Below, piece by piece: positions 50,392 to 57,058 of a DNA stretch of 64,000 bases. Origin of the DNA: an uncultured Bacilli bacterium (GTDB lineage: Bacteria; Bacillota_I; Bacilli_A; RF39; UBA660). The stretch covers positions 186,001 through 250,000 of the forward strand of contig CAKOON010000001.1 of assembly GCA_934098565.1 (NCBI GenBank), given 5' to 3'. Below the pieces are notes generated by a model, which saw only the letters and a program-made list of their open reading frames with translations, was not told the origin of the DNA and searched no databases. The first letter of the stretch is position 1. The number at the start of each line of letters is the position of its first letter. The translations under genes were made by a program, and so were the position numbers.

Positions 50392-51072
50392 CTAATCTTT
50401 GTTAACAAAGTTTTTTAAATATGCTTCATATGCCAAATAAGCGGTATCATGAGGCATTTTTTTATATTTAGTATTTTTAGATTTTAAAAGTTCTTTGATT
50501 AAATATTCTAATAAATAAGGATTTCTAATAAGGAGTGGCCCTAGAAGGTAGGTACCATAGAAATTGTTTTTTCTAATACCTTCATTAGTGTTATTGGGGA
50601 CATAACCAGTTCCAGTTGTTACTTTAAATAGTGGCATTTCACCGGTAGTTTTGATTACGGTATCACGGTTTTGAAAGCCAATAACATAGTTTTTAATTAA
50701 ATCAGTAGTATAGACTTGCTCACCAATAATTCGAAAGTCTTCTCTAACGCTTTGAAAGTTTAAAATTTTTAAGTCACTAAATAAATCGAGGGCATTGCCA
50801 GTTGCTAAAAGAAATTTATTAGCGTCGATATACTTAATTAAGTCTTCTTTATATTTTTTTAGGTCTTCTAAGACTAAAGGGTAGGATTCATCAAGACCGG
50901 TACCAATATAGATAAAATCATAATTGAAAATATTTACTTTTTCATGAAGGGATTTACAGTCGATTTGATATGGCACTTCTTCATAATCTAGGGCTTTTTT
51001 TAATGCGCGGATATTAGCTGATTCGCCATACATATTCATAATGTCATAGTAAAAGTGTAGTATTTTAATCAT
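50392..51072 (-). CDS. gatD: GatD-like glutamine amidotransferase, catalytic Cys and His missing
   Basis: 226 residues. The fold matches GatD of the lipid II amidase MurT-GatD (IKILHFYYDIMNMYGESANI near the N-terminus), and murT is adjacent with an 8-base overlap. In active GatD a Cys lies in the CGGYQ-type loop; here the loop reads LLATGNALDLF, with Thr91 where the nucleophile is expected. The catalytic His position in GTYLHGP reads GTYLLGP (Leu177). Both residues of the glutaminase are therefore lost. It could be a structural subunit for MurT working with free ammonia. The ORF is otherwise full length. Confidence 0.85.
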   Translation of the reverse strand: MIKILHFYYDIMNMYGESANIRALKKALDYEEVPYQIDCKSLHEKVNIFNYDFIYIGTGLDESYPLVLEDLKKYKEDLIKYIDANKFLLATGNALDLFSDLKILNFQSVREDFRIIGEQVYTTDLIKNYVIGFQNRDTVIKTTGEMPLFKVTTGTGYVPNNTNEGIRKNNFYGTYLLGPLLIRNPYLLEYLIKELLKSKNTKYKKMPHDTAYLAYEAYLKNFVNKD

Positions 51073-52408
51073 TTTTTTCTTCTCCTTCAATCATTTTTTT
51101 AATAATAGCCGTCATATCGAAACAAACCATTGTGTAAATGTTGCCTTTAGATTTAGTTTTTACCATGCTTAAAAGATTGTTTAAATCATCAACTAGAACT
51201 AATTTATCAGCTGGAATATTAGCATATTCAAGACGTGTTTTAACGTCATAGCGGAATCTACCAATACAGAATATTTTATCAATATTGGAGTCATTTAGAA
51301 GTTCAAAGTCAACGTCATAAAGCCAAGAAAGGTCATTTTCTTTATAACGACGAGAAACGTTTTCAAAACCTAAGATAACAGTTTTTAGGCCTTTTTGTTC
51401 TTTAATATATTCACAACTCTGATAATAGCTCAAGTTATTTTCATTTTTGGTTTCTAACATGGTAATTGGTCGATTGTCAATATATAAAGTTTTCCCACGT
51501 TTAGATGCCAATTTATCTGCATTTAAGGCATAAAGAATTTTATCATCCTTAATCTTTAAAACTTTAGCTAGTGTGTAAGCCGCCGTAGTTGCATAAACAG
51601 TGTATAAGGCATTTTTGTTAAGACTTATCTTTTTATTATCGATATCAAAAGTTTCTTTTTCTAAGTTAACATTAGTAGCTAGATAATCGGGAGTTCCACG
51701 GTAAAAGTCACATTGTGGGCATTTATAGTTGCCTAGATGACCATAATGATAGTAGGAATATTCTAGCTTTTGATGGCACTGTGGACAGTAAGCAAAGTCA
51801 ACGTTATTTAGAGTTGGTTTTAAGTAACTATGTTTGGTTTTGTCAATACCATAAGTAGTTATTTTCCCTTGATGAGTAAGCTTTAAACGACTGACTAACG
51901 GGTCATCAGCATTGATTATAAGATGAACAGAGTTATCAATAGCTTTTTTGATGTCATTGAAAACAATTTCTGGAGTGCCATTTCTAGCGGGTTGGTCTCT
52001 GGTTAAATTAGTAATTACTAAGTGAGTTGGTTTTTTCTTATGAAATATCAACTTTAAATGGCGTTCATCACATTCTAAAAGAAGGACATCTTTTTGAAAT
52101 TCACCATTTAATTTGGTATTGTTAAATATTAAGGTGGTAGCCCCAATAATGCCGTTAGAACCAGACTCATTAAGCGCTACAGAGTAACCGGCATCGATTA
52201 AAATATGCTTGATTAAACTACAAGTTGTGCCTTTACCGGAAGAACCTGTAACAGCAATGACTGTTTTAGGAAATTTAATTTCGCTAATAATATCATCACC
52301 AAAGAATTTCAAAACGTAACTTCCCGGTAATTGGGAGCCGTTTCTACCAAATAGTTTGCAGCCAAATGTTATAAATTTGTTGATTAAAACTGCTAAAAAT
52401 ACTTTCAT
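51065..52408 (-). CDS. murT: MurT, lipid II isoglutaminyl synthase ligase subunit
   Basis: 447 residues. Mur-ligase core with ATP site VTGSSGKGTTCSL, DERHLKLIF, LTRDQPARNGTPE, a four-cysteine zinc ribbon (CPQCHQKL ... YKCPQCDF) and the C-terminal domain typical of MurT. With GatD it amidates D-Glu of lipid II. Start chosen at the third in-frame ATG after GTGAT, by spacing. A 40-bp palindrome lies just upstream. The partner's active site is missing (see gatD). Confidence 0.93.
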   Translation of the reverse strand: MKVFLAVLINKFITFGCKLFGRNGSQLPGSYVLKFFGDDIISEIKFPKTVIAVTGSSGKGTTCSLIKHILIDAGYSVALNESGSNGIIGATTLIFNNTKLNGEFQKDVLLLECDERHLKLIFHKKKPTHLVITNLTRDQPARNGTPEIVFNDIKKAIDNSVHLIINADDPLVSRLKLTHQGKITTYGIDKTKHSYLKPTLNNVDFAYCPQCHQKLEYSYYHYGHLGNYKCPQCDFYRGTPDYLATNVNLEKETFDIDNKKISLNKNALYTVYATTAAYTLAKVLKIKDDKILYALNADKLASKRGKTLYIDNRPITMLETKNENNLSYYQSCEYIKEQKGLKTVILGFENVSRRYKENDLSWLYDVDFELLNDSNIDKIFCIGRFRYDVKTRLEYANIPADKLVLVDDLNNLLSMVKTKSKGNIYTMVCFDMTAIIKKMIEGEEKND

Positions 52409-52422
52409 TTTCATCACGCATA

Positions 52423-52462
52423 ATTAATCAATAGAAATATTAATTAATTTCTATTGATTAAT
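52423..52462. repeat. 40-bp perfect palindrome in the murT leader
   Basis: ATTAATCAATAGAAAT at 52423-52438, an 8-base self-complementary centre, and its reverse complement at 52447-52462. On the minus strand it lies 14 bases before the murT start, next to its ribosome site, downstream of a likely -10 (TATAAT at about 52483-52490). Candidate operator or leader hairpin. Confidence 0.7.
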
Positions 52463-52688
52463 CCCTTTCTATTTAATTTTTTTATTATACATCACCATAG
52501 GTTCATTATACTATAAAAAACTATGATTAGAAGAAATTTTGAGAGGTTTTGTCGAATTTATATAATTATTTTGTCAATTTTGGTATATTAAGACTGGTGA
52601 TAATCTGAAAATAAAGTATTAAAGTTTTTAAAGTTATGTTTACCATAGCAATGAGCTTTAAGTAAGTTGGAAAGGAAGAAAATTTAAT

Positions 52689-52913
52689 ATGAATATATTT
52701 TATAATAATAATACACTTTATATTAACTTGGAAGATGAGATAAATGAGTATAGCATGAATAAGTTACGAAGCAGGGTTTTTAAAATTGTTAGAGATTATG
52801 AAATTGATGACGTTATTTTAAAAGTTGATTCTTATAAGAAAGATAATTATTTATTAAAAAATTTTTTAAACGATTTTGAAAGAAATTTTGGCGGCCATAT
52901 TAAGGTTAAATGA
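52689..52913 (+). CDS. Small STAS-like protein (74 aa)
   Basis: Ribosome region GGAAAGGAAG. The sequence (NNTLYINLEDEINEYSMNKLR, then IDDVILKVDSY) follows the first strand-helix-strand half of a STAS domain such as SpoIIAA, but stops before the phospho-serine loop and second half. Either a trimmed STAS-like protein or unrelated. No kinase or sigma gene is adjacent. Assignment is tentative. Confidence 0.45.
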   Translation: MNIFYNNNTLYINLEDEINEYSMNKLRSRVFKIVRDYEIDDVILKVDSYKKDNYLLKNFLNDFERNFGGHIKVK

Positions 52914-52944
52914 TTTTGACCTTTTTGATTTTTGAATAACAAAA

Positions 52945-52975
52945 AACACTAGAAATTTATCTAGTGTTAATATTT
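52945..52975. terminator. Bidirectional terminator between the STAS-like gene and tRNA-Ser
   Basis: AACACTAG pairs with CTAGTGTT, with an A-run on the left and T-run on the right. Confidence 0.85.
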
Positions 52976-52979
52976 TTAA

Positions 52980-53071
52980 TGGCGGAGTGAGAGGGATTTG
53001 AACCCTCGCAGCAGTAAACCCGCTCTACATCCTTAGCAGGGACGCCTCTTCAGCCTCTTGAGTATCACTCC
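52980..53071 (-). tRNA. tRNA-Ser (GCT)
   Basis: 92 nt including encoded CCA on the minus strand. Acceptor GGAGTGA/TCACTCC, long variable arm, anticodon loop CTGCTAA (GCT). Single tRNA gene; the bidirectional terminator lies downstream. Confidence 0.94.
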
Positions 53072-53256
53072 ATGCAACAATACCAGTTTACTAAAATTAG
53101 AGATACAAGTCAATAATAAAATTACTTTTTCCTATATTTTTCAGCAAAAAAAATTCATTTCTCATCAATAGTTAAATTTATTTTTAATTTAATTTAAAAT
53201 TCCTTGATTATAATATGTGACGATTTTATAATAAGACCTATTAGGGAGAATTTAAT

Positions 53257-54153
53257 ATGGCACGTATAAAAATTAATTATAACGCGAAAAGTGAGGAGCT
53301 TTTTAGAGCGGAAGAAAAATTAGCAAATGCTAAAAGTAGGTTGCAAAGTTTGGGTCTTTTCCCAGTAGTGAGAGATAATATTTTGGAGGTGTATTCTGTT
53401 AAGGCTAGTCCCGATAATGTGAGCATTTTCGAAACTTTAGAAAAAAGTTTGGGTAATACTTACGAAGAAGCCTTTTATTATGGGGACTCCAGCTATCAAG
53501 GGCCAAAATATAAAACGGAAATAACACTGCCGATTGCTAAAAGGGCGGCAACGCCGGAAAATTTGTATGACTTGTTAGGCTTGGATGATGAAAAACGCCG
53601 TCAAAAATTCATGCAGGAGAACGCTAGGGAATGTGAAGTTCAAATCCCTTATCAAAATGGTATATATTTAAAAGGTTATCGTTTAGAAGGCTTGAAAGAA
53701 GTATTAGAACGCCTTTGTCGTGACTATGCAGTTCATATTTACAAACGGGAATCTAAAATAGCTGAACTGCTAAAGAAAATCAGCAGCTGTTTGGACACTG
53801 ATTCAATTTTTAGTATTTTATATGAATTCTTAAATGGCCAAAAAGTTAATTTTAGTGAAGGCGTTAATAATGTCTCAAGTATTCAAAAAATAGCGGAAGA
53901 AATGCCATTTAGTGAGACAGAATTAAGTTTAACGGAAACAGAAAAAAGGATAATTTTAAATGACTTATTTTCTGCATTTACTTATACTAACTTAAGTAGT
54001 AAAACAATTTCAACTTTAAATAGCAGATATGGTATTGATAAAAACTCTTTGCTACTTATTGGTAAACATAATGCTGCTGTTTTAGATACTCTCGAAGTTC
54101 AAGAAATAGTGTCCAAATTTAAAAAGATTAAAACTTATTCTTTAAAGCGATAA
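53257..54153 (+). CDS. Hypothetical protein (298 aa)
   Basis: Start after GGGAGA. No signal peptide or membrane helix. A helical N-terminus (residues 9-35, KSEELFRAEEKLANAKSRLQ), a middle part with YEEAFYYGDSSYQGPKYKTEITLP, and two helical repeats in the second half. Unknown to me. No conserved catalytic pattern seen. Isolated gene between a tRNA and a gene-free stretch. Confidence 0.65.
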   Translation: MARIKINYNAKSEELFRAEEKLANAKSRLQSLGLFPVVRDNILEVYSVKASPDNVSIFETLEKSLGNTYEEAFYYGDSSYQGPKYKTEITLPIAKRAATPENLYDLLGLDDEKRRQKFMQENARECEVQIPYQNGIYLKGYRLEGLKEVLERLCRDYAVHIYKRESKIAELLKKISSCLDTDSIFSILYEFLNGQKVNFSEGVNNVSSIQKIAEEMPFSETELSLTETEKRIILNDLFSAFTYTNLSSKTISTLNSRYGIDKNSLLLIGKHNAAVLDTLEVQEIVSKFKKIKTYSLKR

Positions 54154-54417
54154 CACTAAGAGCTGCCCAAAGGCTATTTTTGAAGGTTGGAATAGGGATA
54201 AGGCTAAGAACTATGTACGATGCCATTTGAAAACTCTTTTGATTTTTAGAGTTAGAACTTTAACTTTTTCTAATACAACTATAGCTAAAAAGAAAATTAG
54301 AATTAACAAAGAAATAGAAAGTAAGTCATTAGCGCTTATTTTTTTAATTATTAAAGAATTGTTTCTTGAGAATACGTATCATTAAAAAAACTGCCTAAAT
54401 TGATAGACAGAATTTTA
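54154..54417. other. Gene-free stretch
   Basis: 264 bases with no supported gene. On the minus strand a frame of about 50 codons encodes a hydrophobic stretch but has no usable start codon, so it is either a relic or chance. Confidence 0.4.
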
Positions 54418-55284
54418 TTATTCGTTAGAAGTAGCTTCTCTTAAATTTCTTAAATATTCGTTCATAATAGATAAGTAATCATCGCTATTTGTACGTTCAT
54501 CGCTACTTAAGGTATTCATCATATTAACTTCAATAGTAGAGGCTTTATAATTAGTTGTAAGGTCAGTAATTGTATCGTTAGTTTCACCTTTTTTAATGAA
54601 GATTTTACTATAAGTACCGTTTTTAAAATTATTTTTTAAATCAGTTGTAACATTTTTATTGTCTTCTAAAGATATAACGGTAAAGCCATAATTTTCTAAG
54701 TACTTTAATGTATTTGTAGTCGTAATGATTGGCTTTTTGCTAGCAGCTCCAATACTTCTTAAGTTGGCATCCATTAAAGATAAATCTTCTTGCAATTTAG
54801 CATAATTTGTTTCAATTGCTTGTTTGATATATTTACTATTAATGAAATCACTTAGATTATTTTTAGTTGTAGTTGCTAACATTAAGTAATTATTAGGACT
54901 TAACCATAATTCTTCAGGAGTCTTGCCGTATTCAATATTAAGACCATAACTGACGTCAATAATTTTCATGCTTTTGTTCCGATTTAAGAAACTTCTAGCA
55001 ATATTTTTTTCGTCACTAAGACCGTTATAAACAAAAAGGTTACTCTTAGCATAATCACTAATTTGCTTGTCAGTTAACTCATAATTATTAACGTCGATGT
55101 CACTGGGAAAAATACTTGTGATATTGGAGTAAGCTCCATAAAGACTTTTAACAATATATTCGATAGGATAAGTACTAACAACGATACTGATATCTTCCAT
55201 ATCATCTCTTTTAAAGCAGCCGGTTAGACTGATAAGTCCTAAAAATAAACAGCATATTTTTAATAAATTTTTATATTTTTTCAT
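54418..55284 (-). CDS. ZnuA/AdcA-like substrate-binding lipoprotein lacking metal ligands
   Basis: 288 residues with a lipoprotein signal and lipobox LTGC (Cys22). The fold follows metal-binding cluster A-I proteins: VVSTYPIEYIVKSLYG, ELWLSPNNYLMLA, a long helix with NYAKLQEDLSLMDANLRSIG, and ITTTNTLKYLENYGF. The three histidines expected in these motifs (PH.YEPT, DPH.WL, SH.AF.YL) read as N, E/L and N here. No permease or ATPase gene is nearby. Probably no longer binds zinc in the standard way; a changed ligand or a structural role is possible. Confidence 0.78.
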   Translation of the reverse strand: MKKYKNLLKICCLFLGLISLTGCFKRDDMEDISIVVSTYPIEYIVKSLYGAYSNITSIFPSDIDVNNYELTDKQISDYAKSNLFVYNGLSDEKNIARSFLNRNKSMKIIDVSYGLNIEYGKTPEELWLSPNNYLMLATTTKNNLSDFINSKYIKQAIETNYAKLQEDLSLMDANLRSIGAASKKPIITTTNTLKYLENYGFTVISLEDNKNVTTDLKNNFKNGTYSKIFIKKGETNDTITDLTTNYKASTIEVNMMNTLSSDERTNSDDYLSIMNEYLRNLREATSNE

Positions 55285-55301
55285 AATTTCTTCCTTTTTA
55301 T

Positions 55302-55532
55302 TTAATTAGTTTTTTCTTCTTTTTTGATAGGAACGGGGTCATAACCAAACGTTCCGTACGGATGACATTTAAGAAGTCTTTTAATTCCTAACTTTAAACC
55401 TTTAAGGGGGCCGTAGATAGTAATGGCTTCTTTCATGTAGTTAGAACAAGTTGGGTAAAAGCGACATTTACTATGAGTACTAAGTGGTAATATTTGATAG
55501 AAATTAATTAATTTTATAAGCAAGTTTTTCAC
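55302..55532 (-). CDS. yidD: Membrane protein insertion efficiency factor YidD
   Basis: 76 residues. YidD signature RFYPTCSNYMKEAITIYGPLKGLKLGIKRLLKCHP (quoted in pieces: FYPTCSNYMKEAI and GIKRLLKCHP) with conserved cysteines and an amphipathic membrane-binding N-terminus. Helps YidC-dependent insertion. Usually sits with rpmH/rnpA/yidC, but here it is alone behind the lipoprotein gene. Confidence 0.94.
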   Translation of the reverse strand: MKNLLIKLINFYQILPLSTHSKCRFYPTCSNYMKEAITIYGPLKGLKLGIKRLLKCHPYGTFGYDPVPIKKEEKTN

Positions 55533-55690
55533 TTAATCACCATGTTCATTTTACTATAATTTTAAAATTTAGTAAATATAGTTATCTAAATAGATTGATT
55601 TAATAAGGTAAAAACGTTAGAAAAGTCTATTATGTAGAAGAAAATTATGATATTATATTAGGCAATTAAAGTGATTGGAGATATGATAAC

Positions 55691-56308
55691 ATGTTAAAAG
55701 CTAAAGTAAGAAAGCATCCAGAGGTATGGTTGGCTAAATTTAAGAAAGAATATGCGGCTTTGACCACTCAAAAGGATGACAATATTAAAAAAATGCAAGA
55801 CCTTCTTGCTAATCCGGCAGTTGCTGAGTATGTTAATTTAATGAGTGCTAATAAAAAGATAACTACTGACCAAAGCTGGCTTTACATGAAAATTAAAAAT
55901 ATTGAATATTTGAATTGTCAACATTTATGGATTAATGTACCAAACTACTGGGGTATTGCTGATGAAAAAGACGAACCGGCTGTTTATCATGCTTGTCTTA
56001 AGTGTGGCTTAAATGAAAAGGTGATTTTAGAAGGCAAATTTGGAACTAATTTTTATAATTATGAGGATGAATTGATGTATTATTTTATGCAAGAGTATAA
56101 TTATAAACATGGCATAGTAATTAATGCGACTGTCAGACTAGATGTTGCTAGAGAAATCTATTCTAGAATTAAAGCAAATCATCCAGATATCGAAGATGAG
56201 CAGATGAAAAAGTACATGGAAATTGCTCTGTGTAATATGCAGCCTAAAATGCAGTATTATCCTGGTAAAAATAAAGTTTTAAAAAGATTATTTCCTAATA
56301 GATTTTAG
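55691..56308 (+). CDS. Hypothetical protein with zinc-ribbon-like cysteines (205 aa)
   Basis: Weak ribosome site GGAG. Helical N-terminus, then LNCQHLWINVPNYWG and YHACLKCGLNEKVI, which could form a Cys/His zinc site (NCQH ... ACLKC). The C-terminal half is helical and basic. Family not recognised. Confidence 0.65.
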   Translation: MLKAKVRKHPEVWLAKFKKEYAALTTQKDDNIKKMQDLLANPAVAEYVNLMSANKKITTDQSWLYMKIKNIEYLNCQHLWINVPNYWGIADEKDEPAVYHACLKCGLNEKVILEGKFGTNFYNYEDELMYYFMQEYNYKHGIVINATVRLDVAREIYSRIKANHPDIEDEQMKKYMEIALCNMQPKMQYYPGKNKVLKRLFPNRF

Positions 56309-56327
56309 AAAAAACAATAATCTTTTT
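56281..56327 (+). terminator. Terminator after the 205-aa protein
   Basis: AAAAAGATTA at the end of the gene pairs with TAATCTTTTT after a long loop, followed by T. Long loop, so only moderately certain. Confidence 0.5.
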
Positions 56328-56348
56328 TATGTTTTTGAAGCGTTTTTC

Positions 56349-56377
56349 TTGGTCTTTTTAGGTTTATTTGCTATAAT
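56349..56377 (+). promoter_or_regulatory. Promoter of rnc-smc
   Basis: TTGGTC and extended -10 TGCTATAAT, spacing 17. Confidence 0.7.
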
Positions 56378-56393
56378 GAGTTAGGTGATAAAA

Positions 56394-57047
56394 ATGAACT
56401 TTTTAGAAAAATATAATATAGATATTAAAGATAAAGAATTACTTTTAACAAGTCTTACCCATACTAGTTATGCTAATGAACATAATGTTGCCTCTTATGA
56501 AAGATTAGAATACTTAGGAGATAGTGTTTTACAGTTGATTGTTAGTGAATATCTTTACTGCAATTTTGATTTGAAAGAAGGAGCTATGTCAAAAATGCGT
56601 GCTAGTTTTGTCTGTGAAGAGGCTTTGGCTAGTTATGCTAAAGAAATTGGCTACATTCCATATATTAGAGTAGGACACGGGCAGTTACATGATATTAATA
56701 ACACGATTATTGCCGATATTTTTGAGGCTATTTTAGGTTGTATTTATTTAGAATGTGGGTTTGAAGTGGCTAAAAAATATATTTATGCAACAGTTATTCC
56801 TCATATTCAGAAACACGAGATTTATTTGACTGATTATAAGAGTGCTTTGCAAGAAGCTACCCAGATGAATAAACATACTTTGGACTATGTTTTAATTAAA
56901 GAAATAGGCCCGGCTCATAATAAAACTTATCAGATGGAAGTTAGAATTGACGATATTGTTTATGGAACTGGCATTGGTAAAACCAAAAAAGAAGCTGAAC
57001 AAATGGCTGCTAAAGACGCTTTAAGTAAAAAAGCTAGTAACAAGTAG
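56394..57047 (+). CDS. rnc: Ribonuclease III
   Basis: 217 residues from the ATG after AGGTGAT. RNase III signature ERLEYLGDSVLQL with catalytic acidic residues, second acidic cluster DIFEAILGCIYLE, and a C-terminal double-strand RNA binding domain ending GIGKTKKEAEQMAAKDAL. Processes rRNA and other structured RNA. Paired with smc, the usual Firmicutes order. Confidence 0.96.
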   Translation: MNFLEKYNIDIKDKELLLTSLTHTSYANEHNVASYERLEYLGDSVLQLIVSEYLYCNFDLKEGAMSKMRASFVCEEALASYAKEIGYIPYIRVGHGQLHDINNTIIADIFEAILGCIYLECGFEVAKKYIYATVIPHIQKHEIYLTDYKSALQEATQMNKHTLDYVLIKEIGPAHNKTYQMEVRIDDIVYGTGIGKTKKEAEQMAAKDALSKKASNK

Positions 57048-57058
57048 TGGGGATAATT

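Noticed and set aside
54186..54380. Hydrophobic open frame on the minus strand in the gene-free stretch
   Set aside because: No ATG, GTG or TTG start between its bounding stop codons.
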